Source of the DNA: Nocardioides luteus
GTDB taxonomy: Bacteria > Actinomycetota > Actinomycetes > Propionibacteriales > Nocardioidaceae
Reading direction: 5' to 3'
Length of the DNA stretch: 64,000 nucleotides
Assembly: GCF_015752315.1 (NCBI RefSeq)
Contig: NZ_JADOVJ010000001.1
Span: 5,324,501 to 5,388,500, forward strand
Shown here: positions 51,495 to 60,244 of the stretch, piece after piece
How positions within the stretch are numbered: the stretch's first letter is position 1
How the letters are laid out: each line of letters opens with the position of its first letter
Notes under the pieces: generated by a model
Databases searched by the model: none
The model's input: only the letters and a program-made list of their open reading frames with translations
Told to the model about the DNA's origin: nothing
Translations under genes and position numbers: made by a program

Positions 51495-51875
51495 CTAGAA
51501 CGGCACGACCTCGAGCCGACCGAACGCGACGAAGGCCGCCAGCCCCCAGAAGACGAGATCGCCGTAGAAGGCGCCCCACTCCCGGCGGATGATGCGGGTG
51601 GTCGCCGCGCCGGTCATCAGCAGCACCAGCCCGAGAGCGGCCAGCGGCACCAGCCAGGTGGCGGTGCCGGTCACCGCGGGCAGGATCAGCCCGGCGGCGG
51701 CCAGCACCTTCATCACGCCGATGACCTTGAGAAAGCCGTCCGGGAAGTCATCGGCGTAGCGCCAGCCGTCGAAGGCGTTGCGGAAGCGCTCCTTCGAGAG
51801 CACCAGCATCGCCACCCCACCGGCCAGGAACCCGGCTGCCAGAAAGATGGTCACGATCCACAAGATGATGTTCAT
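51495..51875 (-). CDS. DoxX-like membrane protein
   Basis: 126 residues with four helices: ILWIVTIFLAAGFLAGGVAM, the second after the polar stretch RYADDFPDGFLKVIGVMKVL, then TWLVPLAALGLVLLMTGAAT and FYGDLVFWGLAAFVAFGRLE. The pattern and the FLKVIGVMKVLAAAGLILP segment match DoxX/DoxD-like proteins, small quinone- or redox-linked membrane proteins. The start is ATG at 51873-51875. It lies 36 bases downstream of the SDR gene on the same strand and may share its transcript. Confidence 0.85.
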   Translation of the reverse strand: MNIILWIVTIFLAAGFLAGGVAMLVLSKERFRNAFDGWRYADDFPDGFLKVIGVMKVLAAAGLILPAVTGTATWLVPLAALGLVLLMTGAATTRIIRREWGAFYGDLVFWGLAAFVAFGRLEVVPF

Positions 51876-51911
51876 GCCAACCAGGACGACGTACGCCGCC
51901 GTCCTGTGACA

Positions 51912-52628
51912 TCACCGCCCGCCGGCCACCCGCAGCGTGGTCGCGGTGACGTAGGAGGCCTTGTCGCTCATCAGCCAGGCGACCGACTCGGCGACCTCGT
52001 CGGGCGAGGACGCGCGGCCGAGCGGGATCTGGGGAGCCATCCGCTCGATCCGGCCGGGGTCGCCGGTCGCGGCGTGCAGGTCGGTCTCGGTGAGTCCGGG
52101 AGCGACCGCGACGACCCGGATGCCGAGCGCGGCGACCTCGAGCCCGAGGCCCTTGGTGAGCGCGTCGATCCCGGCCTTCGCGGCGGCGTAGTGGACGTAC
52201 TCTCCCGGCGATCCCAGCGTCGCCGCACCCGAGGAGATGTTGACGATCACGCCACCCTCGGCGAGCGAGGACACCGCCGCGCGGGCGACCAGCGTGGGGC
52301 CGACCAGGTTGACGTCGTACGTCCTCCGGATCTCGTCCGCAGGAGTGTCGACGAGAGGGGCGTAGCGGTAGGTCGCGCCAGCGTTGTTGACCACGCCCGT
52401 GATCGGCCCGGCGGCCTCGAAGAGCGAGGCGATCCCGGCGTCGGTGGTGATGTCCGCGGCCGCGATCTCGCAGGAGACCCCGAGGGCCCGGATCTCGTCG
52501 CGTGTCCCCGTGGCAGAAGCCTCGTCGGACAGATAGCCGAGCACGAGCGAGTGGCCGTCAGCGGCCAGTCGATGAGCGATGGCGGCGCCGATGCCGCGGG
52601 TGCCTCCGGTGATGAGCGTCCGTTTCAC
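51912..52628 (-). CDS. Short-chain dehydrogenase/reductase, FabG-like
   Basis: 238 residues. LITGGTRGIGAAIAHRLAAD is the nucleotide-binding motif, VVNNAGATYRYAPL the NNAG motif, IVNISSGAATLGSP carries the catalytic Ser, and YVHYAAAKAGIDALTKGLGL the Tyr and Lys. Cofactor preference is probably NADPH, since GTRGIG is followed by a basic-residue-free helix only at first; this is uncertain. GTG at 52626-52628 overlaps the stop of the upstream membrane protein gene (GTGA). Substrate unknown. Confidence 0.92.
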   Translation of the reverse strand: MKRTLITGGTRGIGAAIAHRLAADGHSLVLGYLSDEASATGTRDEIRALGVSCEIAAADITTDAGIASLFEAAGPITGVVNNAGATYRYAPLVDTPADEIRRTYDVNLVGPTLVARAAVSSLAEGGVIVNISSGAATLGSPGEYVHYAAAKAGIDALTKGLGLEVAALGIRVVAVAPGLTETDLHAATGDPGRIERMAPQIPLGRASSPDEVAESVAWLMSDKASYVTATTLRVAGGR

Positions 52629-53395
52629 ACCCGAAGGGTGTCACGCAGCCTCCACGCCACCAACGCCAGTGCCAGGACACCGGCGAGGGCCCATCCGGCG
52701 GGGTAGTGCACGGCGGGCTCGTTCCACCGCTCGTGGAAGTAGACCAGGTGCGAGGAGAGCAGCCCGGCGTCGACGGAGCGCCCCTCCTGGATGAGTACGC
52801 CGATGGCCACCAGCACCGTCAGCAGCGTCTGCATCGCCCAGCCCAGGATCCAGGCCGGCACCCAGGCGACGACGTCGACGGCGCGGCGTACGGAGGTCAC
52901 CAGGACGGTCACCAGCGCGGCCGCCAGCAGTGCATCGATCACCGACGACGGCAGGTCACCGGGGAGCATGCCGTCCAGCCAGAGCGGTACGCAGACGGCC
53001 GGCGCGGCCAGCATCGGAGCCCGCAGCACGCACGGCCCGAGGCTCGCGGCGATCCCGGCGGTGAGGCCCGCGACCGTCGTGATCGCGGCGATGACGATCA
53101 GGTGGCTCAGCATCCTCGGGTTGGTCGCCGCCGGTCCCGCGGCGAGCGTCAGCCCCAGCAGCGCCGCACCCACGACGCCGGCGCCGGCCAGTGTCGCGCT
53201 GAGCAGCCGGCGGTCCGGGCGCAGGCCGGCGGCGAGCCCGCCGAGCGCGGCGGCGAGCAGCGTGAAGGAGACCAGCTCGGCGACCATCGGGGCGAGCAGG
53301 AGCGGCTGCGGCTGGACGAGCTGCGGGAGAAACCCGACGCCCCAGCCCGCGGCCGCGGCCGGCGGAACCATCCACAGACGCGTCCGTTCAGTCAT
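52625..53395 (-). CDS. Multi-spanning membrane protein of unknown family
   Basis: About 256 residues with seven or eight hydrophobic helices, among them LLAPMVAELVSFTLLAAALG, LLSATLAGAGVVGAALLGLT, LIVIAAITTVAGLTAGIAAS, VVAWVPAWILGWAMQTLLTV and a final GWALAGVLALALVAWRLRDT. No motif that names a transporter or enzyme is seen. The ATG at 53393-53395 is preferred over one nine bases upstream. The stop is contained in the GTGA overlap with the SDR gene, so the two are translationally coupled; DoxX may follow as a third member. Confidence 0.75.
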   Translation of the reverse strand: MTERTRLWMVPPAAAAGWGVGFLPQLVQPQPLLLAPMVAELVSFTLLAAALGGLAAGLRPDRRLLSATLAGAGVVGAALLGLTLAAGPAATNPRMLSHLIVIAAITTVAGLTAGIAASLGPCVLRAPMLAAPAVCVPLWLDGMLPGDLPSSVIDALLAAALVTVLVTSVRRAVDVVAWVPAWILGWAMQTLLTVLVAIGVLIQEGRSVDAGLLSSHLVYFHERWNEPAVHYPAGWALAGVLALALVAWRLRDTLRV

Positions 53396-53588
53396 GCCGT
53401 CCACGGTGACAGCCGCAAGGTGAGACCAGGCGGCGAGCCGGGGAACACCAGCCCAACGTCAGGTGGCCCGACCGTTGCGGTTCTTCACCGCGGAGGCCGG
53501 ATTCCTTATTGCCGGGCGCCGAAGTGGGATACCTGGGTAGGCTCAGGAGACGTACACGTCCCCCACGCGTGGATGAGGTGAGACCGGC

Positions 53589-55001
53589 ATGACCAAAGCA
53601 CCCCGAAAGTTCTGGGCCAGAAGCATCAGCACAGCGGCGCTGACCAGCCTCGGGCCTCGGGCCGTGGCTGCCGTCGCGCTGACCGCTGCCTTCGCTTTCC
53701 TGGCCCCCGACGAGGGGAGCCTGGACACCGGTCACCAGCAGCCCGAACTGCCCGACCCGGGTGCTCTCCAGGACCCGCTGGGCATCGCCAACGGCCTGGG
53801 CGGCGTGAAGAACCTGACCCCGACCGACGCGGTGCGGCTCGCCTCCAACGCCGAGGAGCTGTCGATCCCGCCGGTCGCCCTGGCCGCCTACCAGCGCGCG
53901 GCCACCGTGCTCAACGACGCCGACGCCTCCTGCCGCATCGACTGGGCGCTGATCGCCGGGATCGGCATGGTCGAGAGCAACCACGGCCGCTTCGGCGGCA
54001 GCGAGCTCGACTCCAACGGCCTCGCCCTCCCCGCGATCATCGGCCCGCAGCTCAACGGCGCCGGCAACTACGCTGCGGTACGCGACACCGACAACGGTCT
54101 CTACGACCACGACACCGTCTACGACCACGCCGTCGGCCCGATGCAGTTCATCCCCTCCACGTGGACCTTCGCCGGCACCGACGGCGACGGCGACAACCGC
54201 CGCGACCCCCAGGACATCGACGATGCCGCCGTCGCCACGGCGGCATTCCTGTGCGCGGGCACCGAGGACGTCAGCACCGACTCCGGCGCCAACGCCGCGG
54301 TCTACCGCTACAACCAGAGCGACACGTACGTCGAGGCGGTGCTCAAGATCGCCGACCAGTACCGCAACGGGGAGTTCCCGGGATCACCGAGCGTGGACGG
54401 CGGAACCCCCTCCGCGGTGAGGCCCAACGCTTCCGCTCTCCCGCGCACCTCGAACACCGTCACGAAGCCCGACGCCGACACCAACGGCGCCGCCAAGACT
54501 CCGGTGCCGGCCGAGCCGGTGGAGTCCGACAGCGGCTCCGGCGACAACGAGCCCGACCCTTCGACGGAGCCCAGCACCGACCCCAGCACGGACCCCACCA
54601 CCGAGCCCACCGACGGCACCGACCCCGGCGACGGCGAGACCAGCGAGCCGGTCGACCCCACGCCGACTCCGACTCCCACCCCGACGCCCACGCCGACCCC
54701 GACGCCCACCGACGCCGCGACGGCAGCGACCCTCGCCGAGCCCTGCGACGCGGCCGCGATCGCGGTCTACGGCGAGACCTTCGAGGTGGACGACAAGGCC
54801 ACCTACGACGCGGTGATCGCCAACTGCATCGCGAAGTTCGAGCCCGAGACCACCCTGCCCACGGACCTCGCGATCAGGGAGCACCTCCGCACCCTCTACG
54901 GCAACCCGGACTTCCCCAACCTCAAGGAGCCTGCGCCGGAAGCGGCCGCCCCCGGCGAGACGGTCACGGAGGAGTCCCCGACCGCCTCGCCGACGGCCTG
55001 A
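53589..55001 (+). CDS. Lytic transglycosylase (SLT-type) with Pro/Thr repeat linker
   Basis: 470 residues. RAVAAVALTAAFAFLAPDEG is an N-terminal signal or anchor. The lysozyme-like domain covers roughly residues 80-265: SIPPVALAAYQRAATVLNDA, CRIDWALIAGIGMVESNHGR with the catalytic Glu, HAVGPMQFIPSTWTFAGTDG, and ATAAFLCAG. These are features of membrane-bound lytic transglycosylases that cleave peptidoglycan glycan strands. A low-complexity linker of Thr, Pro, Ser, Asp and Glu follows, with eight or more PT units near residues 355-375, then a ~100-residue C-terminal domain with two Cys. ATG at 53589 with GAGGTGA upstream. Confidence 0.9.
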   Translation: MTKAPRKFWARSISTAALTSLGPRAVAAVALTAAFAFLAPDEGSLDTGHQQPELPDPGALQDPLGIANGLGGVKNLTPTDAVRLASNAEELSIPPVALAAYQRAATVLNDADASCRIDWALIAGIGMVESNHGRFGGSELDSNGLALPAIIGPQLNGAGNYAAVRDTDNGLYDHDTVYDHAVGPMQFIPSTWTFAGTDGDGDNRRDPQDIDDAAVATAAFLCAGTEDVSTDSGANAAVYRYNQSDTYVEAVLKIADQYRNGEFPGSPSVDGGTPSAVRPNASALPRTSNTVTKPDADTNGAAKTPVPAEPVESDSGSGDNEPDPSTEPSTDPSTDPTTEPTDGTDPGDGETSEPVDPTPTPTPTPTPTPTPTPTDAATAATLAEPCDAAAIAVYGETFEVDDKATYDAVIANCIAKFEPETTLPTDLAIREHLRTLYGNPDFPNLKEPAPEAAAPGETVTEESPTASPTA

Positions 55002-55007
55002 GCTCGG

Positions 55008-56021
55008 TCAGACCTTGATCACCGTCTTGCCGAAGTTCTGACCGCGAAGCATCCGGTTGAACGCGGCGGGCGCGTTCTCGAGCCCTTCAGTGACGTCCTC
55101 GCGGTAGCGGAGCCTGCCCTCGGCCAGCCAGCCGGCGGCCTCGGTGAGGAACCGCTCCTCGTGGTCACGGACGAACTCGGTCTGGATGAAACCCCTGATC
55201 AGCAGCGACTTGTTGAGCACGTGCCGCATCAGCCCGGGCGCCCGGTCGGGCCCCTCGGGCGCGGAGGTGTCGTTGTAGTGGGCGATCAGACCGCAGACCG
55301 GTACCCGGGCGAACTTGTTGAGCCGCGGCAGCACCGCGTTCCACACGTGCCCGCCGACGTTCTCGAAGTAGACGTCGATCCCGTCTGGGACGGCGGCCTT
55401 CAGCTGGTCCTTGAAGTCGGGCGCACGGTGGTCCAGCGCGGCGTCGAAGCCGAGCTCGGTCAGGTGGGCGACCTTCTCCGGCCCGCCGGCGATCCCCACC
55501 GCGCGGCAGCCGAGGATCTTGGCGATCTGGCCGACCGTGGCGCCCACCGGACCGGTCGCGGCCGCGACCACGACGGTCTCGCCGGGTTTCGGCTGCCCGA
55601 TCTGGGTCAGCCCCGCGTACGCCGTGAACCCCGGCATCCCCAGGACCCCCAGCGCGGTGGAGACCGGCGCGACGGACGGGTCGAGGCGGCGGGTGTGCCT
55701 GGCCGGCGCGATCGAGAACGACTGCCAGCCTCCGTACGCCAGCACCACGTCGCCCACCTGCCGCGACGGGTCCCGCGACTCGACCACCTCGGCGACCGTG
55801 GCGCCAGGCAGCACGTCGCCCAGCGCGGTCGGCTCGGCGTACGAGGGCGCATCGCTCATCCGTCCGCGCATGTAGGGGTCGAGCGAGAGGAATCTCGTAC
55901 GCAGCAGCACCTCTCCCTCGGCCGGCGACGGCACCTCGGAGCTGACGATCGAGAAGTCCTCGGCGGTGGGCTCGCCGACCGGGCGGGCGCGGAGCAGGAT
56001 CTGGGTGTTCGTGTCGGTCAT
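55008..56021 (-). CDS. Medium-chain NADPH-dependent reductase (curcumin/leukotriene B4 reductase-like)
   Basis: 337 residues. Zinc-independent MDR family: FLSLDPYMRGRMSDAPSYAE is the signature N-terminal stretch, QVGDVVLAYGGWQSFSI follows, GETVVVAAATGPVGATVGQI binds the nucleotide, and GIDVYFENVGGHVWNAVLPR and CGLIAHYNDTSAPEGPDR complete the fold. Members reduce double bonds of 2-alkenals, quinones or prostaglandin-like compounds. The ATG at 56019-56021 begins MTDTNTQILLRARPVGEP; upstream in-frame codons lie in the divergent amidohydrolase gene. It converges with the transglycosylase, six bases between stops. Confidence 0.92.
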   Translation of the reverse strand: MTDTNTQILLRARPVGEPTAEDFSIVSSEVPSPAEGEVLLRTRFLSLDPYMRGRMSDAPSYAEPTALGDVLPGATVAEVVESRDPSRQVGDVVLAYGGWQSFSIAPARHTRRLDPSVAPVSTALGVLGMPGFTAYAGLTQIGQPKPGETVVVAAATGPVGATVGQIAKILGCRAVGIAGGPEKVAHLTELGFDAALDHRAPDFKDQLKAAVPDGIDVYFENVGGHVWNAVLPRLNKFARVPVCGLIAHYNDTSAPEGPDRAPGLMRHVLNKSLLIRGFIQTEFVRDHEERFLTEAAGWLAEGRLRYREDVTEGLENAPAAFNRMLRGQNFGKTVIKV

Positions 56022-56051
56022 CCCGCCATGGTGCCGTACGGGCGAGTGGGC

Positions 56052-56078
56052 TTGCTTAATCACAACTAATCTTATTGA
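56052..56078 (+). promoter_or_regulatory. AT-rich divergent control region before the amidohydrolase
   Basis: The 65-base gap between the divergent MDR and amidohydrolase genes holds an AT-rich block starting TTGCTTAATCACAACTAATC. TATTGA (56073-56078) lies eight bases before the ATG at 56087, fitting a leaderless start; TTGCTT (56052-56057) is a possible -35 with a short 15-base spacer. A regulator site could be embedded in the TTAATC/ACTAATC repeats. Confidence 0.4.
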
Positions 56079-56086
56079 CTTAGCGC

Positions 56087-56983
56087 ATGAAGCGCCCGGT
56101 CGACGTCCACCAGCACCTGTGGCCGCCGGCACTGGTCGAGGAGCTGCGCCGGCGGCGACAGCCTCCCTACCTCGACGGCTGGGTGCTCCATCTCGACGGG
56201 GAGCCGCCCTACCCCGTCGACCCCGCGGATCATGATCTCGCCGGTCGTGCGGCACGCGAGGACGGGCTGGTGCTGCTGTCGCTCTCCAGCCCGCTGGGGA
56301 TCGAGTCGCTCGTCCCGGAACAGTCCCGCCCGCTGCTCGACGCCTGGCACAGCCTCTCCGACGAGCTCCCCGCCGACTACGGGCTCTGGGCGGCACCCGG
56401 CCTCGTCGAGCCCGACCTCGACGATCTCGCGACGCTCCTGAAGAACGACCGCATCCACGGCCTCCAGGTGCCGGCCACGGCGCTCGCGACGCCTTCCGCG
56501 CTCGAGGCCCTCGCTCCGGTGCTCGTGACGGCCGAGCAGGCCGACCTGTCCGTCCTGGTCCATCCCGGCCCCGCCGGTCCCACGACGGACCACGACGACC
56601 TGCCCGGCTGGTGGCCCGCCCTGACCTCGTACGTCGCCCAGCAGAGCGCCGCCTGGCACGCCTGGCACGTCGCCGGCAGGTCGCTGCTCCCGACGCTGCG
56701 GATCGCGTTCGTCGGGCTGGCCGGACTCGCGCCGCTCCACCACGAACGCCTCGCCCAGCGCGGCGGGAGCCTCGGCGCGATCGACCGGCACGTCTACTAC
56801 GAGACCTCGTCCTACGGCACCCAGGCGATCGACGCGATGTCCCGCGTGGTCGGTGTCGACCCGCTGGTCAACGGCTCGGACCGGCCGTACGCCGAACCGA
56901 CCGACCCCGGCCTCGGGGAGGCCCTGAGCCGGGCGATCTTCGTCGCCAACCCGCACCATCTGCTCACCGGAGGAGACCGATGA
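56087..56983 (+). CDS. Amidohydrolase-family protein
   Basis: 298 residues. A metal-dependent hydrolase or decarboxylase of the amidohydrolase-2 type is suggested by VDVHQHLWPPALVEELRRRR with the HXH-like metal pair near the N-terminus, LSVLVHPGPAGPT, GLAGLAPLHHERLAQRGG, and NGSDRPYAEP with the late Asp. The sequence is otherwise diverged and I cannot name the substrate. It starts at ATG 56087, probably without a leader. The cysteine-dioxygenase-like gene begins inside its stop (ATGA), so the pair is translationally coupled and likely acts on one pathway. Confidence 0.85.
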   Translation: MKRPVDVHQHLWPPALVEELRRRRQPPYLDGWVLHLDGEPPYPVDPADHDLAGRAAREDGLVLLSLSSPLGIESLVPEQSRPLLDAWHSLSDELPADYGLWAAPGLVEPDLDDLATLLKNDRIHGLQVPATALATPSALEALAPVLVTAEQADLSVLVHPGPAGPTTDHDDLPGWWPALTSYVAQQSAAWHAWHVAGRSLLPTLRIAFVGLAGLAPLHHERLAQRGGSLGAIDRHVYYETSSYGTQAIDAMSRVVGVDPLVNGSDRPYAEPTDPGLGEALSRAIFVANPHHLLTGGDR

Positions 56984-57528
56984 CCATCACCGAACCGACC
57001 GTCACCGTGCCCACCGTCGACAGCGTCCTGAGCACCGCGGACCTGCCCGCTCTGCCCGGCCGCACCCTCACCCCCGGCGAGCTCCGCGCCTGGGTCGACG
57101 AGCTCGCCGCGCGCCCCGAGCTGTGGGCGCACCTGGCGCGCCACGACACCGGCGGGCGCCACTACGTCTCGCTCTACCGTGACAAGGACATCGACGTCTG
57201 GCTGCTGTGCTGGAACACCGTCGACGACACCGGCTGGCACGACCACGACATCTCCTCGGGTGCGGTCGCGGTGACCCACGGGGCGGTCGTCGAGCAGCAA
57301 CCGCGGTTCGGCGGTGAGCCGGTGCAGCGGGAGGTCGGCGCGGGCCGCAGCTTCGGCTTCGGCCCCGACCACATCCACCGGATGAGCGGCGCCGTCGACG
57401 GCTCGGTCTCGATCCACGCCTACTCGCCTCCGCTGTGGCGGATGGGGCAGTACGCGATCAGCGACGACGGGGTCATGCGCCGCGTCTCGGTCTCCTACGC
57501 CGACGAGCTCCGCCCGCTGGAGGACTGA
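56980..57528 (+). CDS. Cysteine dioxygenase family cupin
   Basis: 182 residues. The cupin iron motif reads TGWHDHDISSGAVAVTHGAV with two His, and the second His cluster is FGFGPDHIHRMSGAVDG. The C-terminal SVSIHAYSPPLWRMGQY matches the CDO_I family. Cysteine dioxygenase oxidises cysteine to cysteine sulfinate; related bacterial enzymes use 3-mercaptopropionate or other thiols. The thiol substrate here is unknown. The start at ATG 56980 overlaps the amidohydrolase stop by four bases. Confidence 0.9.
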   Translation: MTITEPTVTVPTVDSVLSTADLPALPGRTLTPGELRAWVDELAARPELWAHLARHDTGGRHYVSLYRDKDIDVWLLCWNTVDDTGWHDHDISSGAVAVTHGAVVEQQPRFGGEPVQREVGAGRSFGFGPDHIHRMSGAVDGSVSIHAYSPPLWRMGQYAISDDGVMRRVSVSYADELRPLED

Positions 57529-57797
57529 CACGGCTCACCCGGTCGTTCGAGATCGTCCGGAATGAGGCGTACGTCGACGTCGTTGCCACCTGAAACGGCG
57601 ACATCTCGGGCGCCGAGCCCCGGTTGACCGACAGAGCGGGGCAGATGTGGCAGATTTCAAGTATCGAGAACCGAAGTCCGGCAAACCCTAGTTTGACCAT
57701 CCGTTTAATACCTTCTGTTCCTCACCCTGATCTGGCAGGCTGAGGATCTCGTGCAACGGCGTCCGCAGGTGGAGAACGAAAGACAGGAGCGGTGGCT

Positions 57798-58859
57798 GTG
57801 ATCGAGTTCGACGGCGTCACCAAACGCTATCCGGACGGCACAGTGGCCGTGGACGACCTCTCCCTGAAGGTGGAGACCGGCCAGATCACCGTGTTCGTCG
57901 GTCCGTCGGGATGCGGCAAGACGACCGCGCTGCGGATGATCAACCGGATGATCGAGCCGACCTCCGGCCGGATCCTGATCAACGGTGACGACATCACCAC
58001 CCGCCCGGAGGCACAGCTGCGGCGCGAGATCGGCTACGTGATCCAGGGCGCCGGGCTGTTCCCGCACCGCACCGTCCTCGACAACGTCGCCACCGTCCCG
58101 GTCCTCCAGGGCGTCTCGCGCCGGGAGGCACGCACCAGCGCCCTCGGACTGCTCGAGCGGGTCGGGCTCTCGCCCGACCTCGGCGAGCGCTACCCCGCCC
58201 AGCTCTCCGGCGGCCAGCAGCAGCGCGTCGGCGTAGCCCGGGCGCTCGCGGCCGACCCACCGGTGCTGCTCATGGACGAGCCGTTCTCGGCGGTCGACCC
58301 GGTCGTGCGCGACGACCTCCAGCAGGAGCTGCTCAGGCTTCAGGGCGACCTCGGCAAGACGATCGTGCTCGTCACCCACGACATCGACGAGGCGATCCGC
58401 CTCGGGGACGAGGTCGCGGTGTTCTCGAACGGCGCCCACCTCGCCCAGTTCGCTCCGCCGGCCGACCTCCTCGCCGCCCCCGCCAACGACTTCGTCGCCT
58501 CGCTCGTGGGTCGCGACCGCGGCTTCCGCGGCCTCTCCTTCGCCGACGGCAGCGAGATCGCGCTCAAGCCCGTCGACCACGACGTCGACGGGCTCACCCT
58601 CGAGGTCGACCGCGACGGCCGGCCCCTGGGCTGGCGCGGTCCCGACGGGCTGCTCCCGACCGAGGGCACCTTCCGCGACGGCGCGAACCTGCGTACGGTC
58701 ACGGACCTGGTCATCCTCTCGCCCGCGGGCGCCGCGGTGCGGGTCGACGCCGAGGGTCGTGCCGACGGACTGGTCCTGCTCGAGGACCTGGCCGGCAGCG
58801 TACGTTCGCAGCAGCGGGAGCGGCTGGCTGCCCTGGCTTCCTCGGAGGAGGCAGGGTGA
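57798..58859 (+). CDS. Osmoprotectant ABC transporter ATP-binding protein (OpuCA/ProV type)
   Basis: 353 residues. Energises uptake of glycine betaine, choline or related compounds. Walker A is [20 protein letters not shown], the Q loop lies in [15 protein letters not shown], the signature is [20 protein letters not shown], Walker [19 protein letters not shown], and the switch His is in VTHDIDEA. The C-terminal ~100 residues hold a degenerate CBS-like region ([20 protein letters not shown]). GTG at 57798 is preferred over GTG at 57792, because AGGAG is eight bases before it and [14 protein letters not shown] is the family start. It leads four overlapping or close genes. Confidence 0.93.
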   Translation: MIEFDGVTKRYPDGTVAVDDLSLKVETGQITVFVGPSGCGKTTALRMINRMIEPTSGRILINGDDITTRPEAQLRREIGYVIQGAGLFPHRTVLDNVATVPVLQGVSRREARTSALGLLERVGLSPDLGERYPAQLSGGQQQRVGVARALAADPPVLLMDEPFSAVDPVVRDDLQQELLRLQGDLGKTIVLVTHDIDEAIRLGDEVAVFSNGAHLAQFAPPADLLAAPANDFVASLVGRDRGFRGLSFADGSEIALKPVDHDVDGLTLEVDRDGRPLGWRGPDGLLPTEGTFRDGANLRTVTDLVILSPAGAAVRVDAEGRADGLVLLEDLAGSVRSQQRERLAALASSEEAG

Positions 58860-59512
58860 GTGACCTCTGGGGCTACCTCGAGACCAACATCGGCGACGTC
58901 CTCACCGCGCTCGTCCAGCACATCTGGCTCGCCCTGCTGCCGGTGGCGATCGCCTTCGTCCTCTCGCTGCCGCTGGGCGCGCTCGTCCACCGCTACGCCC
59001 CCGTACGCCACATCGCACTCACGACCGGCAGCGTGGTCTACACGATCCCGTCGCTGGCCCTGCTCCTCCTGCTCCCGGGAGTCCTCGGCACCAGCGTCCT
59101 CGACCCGCTCAACGTGGTCGTCGCGCTCACGCTCTACTCGCTCGCCCTGCTCGTCCGCACGACCGCCGACGGTCTCGACGCGGTCGACAGCACGGTCCTG
59201 CAGGCGGCCACCGCGATGGGCTATCGCCCCCTGCGCCGCTGGTTCGCCGTCCAGCTGCCGCTGGCGATGCCGGTGATCCTGACCGGTCTGCGGGTGGCCA
59301 CCGTGGCCAACGTGAGCATGGTCAGCATCGCCGCCCTGGTCGGCATCGGTGGTCTGGGGCAGCTCTTCACCCGAGGGTTCCAGCTCGGCTTCTACCTCCC
59401 GCCGATCATCATCGGGCTGGTCCTCTCGGTCATGCTCGCGGTCGTCGCCGACGTCCTCATCGTCGCCGTCCAGCGCGGGCTCACCCCGTGGTCGAGAGCG
59501 GGTGCGCGATGA
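58856..59512 (+). CDS. Osmoprotectant ABC transporter permease 1
   Basis: 218 residues with five to six helices. The OpuCB-like core includes LALLPVAIAFVLSLPLGALV, VVYTIPSLALLLLLPGVLG, the EAA-like cytoplasmic loop DSTVLQAATAMGYRPLRRWF and VQLPLAMPVILTGLRVATVA, and IAALVGIGGLGQLFTRGF. GTG at 58856 overlaps the ATPase stop as GTGA. Forms the membrane channel with the second permease. Confidence 0.92.
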   Translation: MSDLWGYLETNIGDVLTALVQHIWLALLPVAIAFVLSLPLGALVHRYAPVRHIALTTGSVVYTIPSLALLLLLPGVLGTSVLDPLNVVVALTLYSLALLVRTTADGLDAVDSTVLQAATAMGYRPLRRWFAVQLPLAMPVILTGLRVATVANVSMVSIAALVGIGGLGQLFTRGFQLGFYLPPIIIGLVLSVMLAVVADVLIVAVQRGLTPWSRAGAR

Positions 59513-60216
59513 GCCTCGACTACCTGCTCGACGCGGCCAACTGGTCGCTGACCAGCCCCGACGGCTTCCCGCAGCGCATCCTGGAGCACCTCGGCTACAC
59601 CTTCCTCTCGCTGGTGATCGCGGCCGTGATCGCCTTCCCGATCGGCCTCCTGATCGGCCACACCGGACGCGGCGCGCTGATCGCCATCAACCTCGGCAAC
59701 GCCGGCCGCGCGCTGCCGACCCTCGGCGTACTCATGCTCGCGCTCGGCCTGGTGGGGATCGGTCTGGTGCCGGTCACGATCGCCCTGGTCGTGCTCGCCA
59801 TCCCGCCCATCCTCGCCACCACGTACGCCGGGATCCGGGCCGTCGCCGACGAGACCGTCGACGCGGCGCGAGGCGTCGGCATGACCGAGTCCCAGATCGC
59901 CTGGCGGGTCGAGGTCCCGATCGCGCTGCCGATCATCATCGGCGGCCTGCGCAACGCGTCGCTCCAGGTCGTCTCGACCGCGACCATCGCCGCGTACGCA
60001 GGTCTCGGCGGCCTCGGCCGCTATCTCTTCGACGGCCTGGCGACGCTCCAATACGGCCAGGTGGTCGCCGGCGCCATCGTGCTCGCCGTGCTCGCGGTCC
60101 TGATCGACCTCGTGCTCGCGGGAGCACAGCGGCTCCTCGTCTCGCCCGGCGTCGACGGCCGTGGCGCCGGCAACCGCCCGACCACCGCCCGTCCCGAACC
60201 CAAGCTCGCCGGCTGA
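59509..60216 (+). CDS. Osmoprotectant ABC transporter permease 2
   Basis: 235 residues. The second OpuCB/OpuCD-like permease: LGYTFLSLVIAAVIAFPIGL, LGNAGRALPTLGVLMLALGL, the EAA-like loop VDAARGVGMTESQIAWRVEV and PIALPIIIGGLRNASLQVVS, and AAYAGLGGLGRYLFDGLAT. ATG at 59509 is chosen for its ATGA overlap with the previous stop; a GTG 21 bases upstream lies within that gene. The binding-protein gene starts 28 bases after its stop. Confidence 0.93.
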   Translation: MSLDYLLDAANWSLTSPDGFPQRILEHLGYTFLSLVIAAVIAFPIGLLIGHTGRGALIAINLGNAGRALPTLGVLMLALGLVGIGLVPVTIALVVLAIPPILATTYAGIRAVADETVDAARGVGMTESQIAWRVEVPIALPIIIGGLRNASLQVVSTATIAAYAGLGGLGRYLFDGLATLQYGQVVAGAIVLAVLAVLIDLVLAGAQRLLVSPGVDGRGAGNRPTTARPEPKLAG

Positions 60217-60244
60217 CCCATCCAGCAACCCGAGAGGTATTTCA

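Noticed and set aside
49650..52706. 1018-residue plus-strand ORF
   Set aside because: Covers four well-supported minus-strand genes; a long open antisense frame caused by GC bias.
54630..54720. CRISPR-like short repeats
   Set aside because: The repetition is a coding Pro-Thr microsatellite inside the transglycosylase linker, with no spacers.
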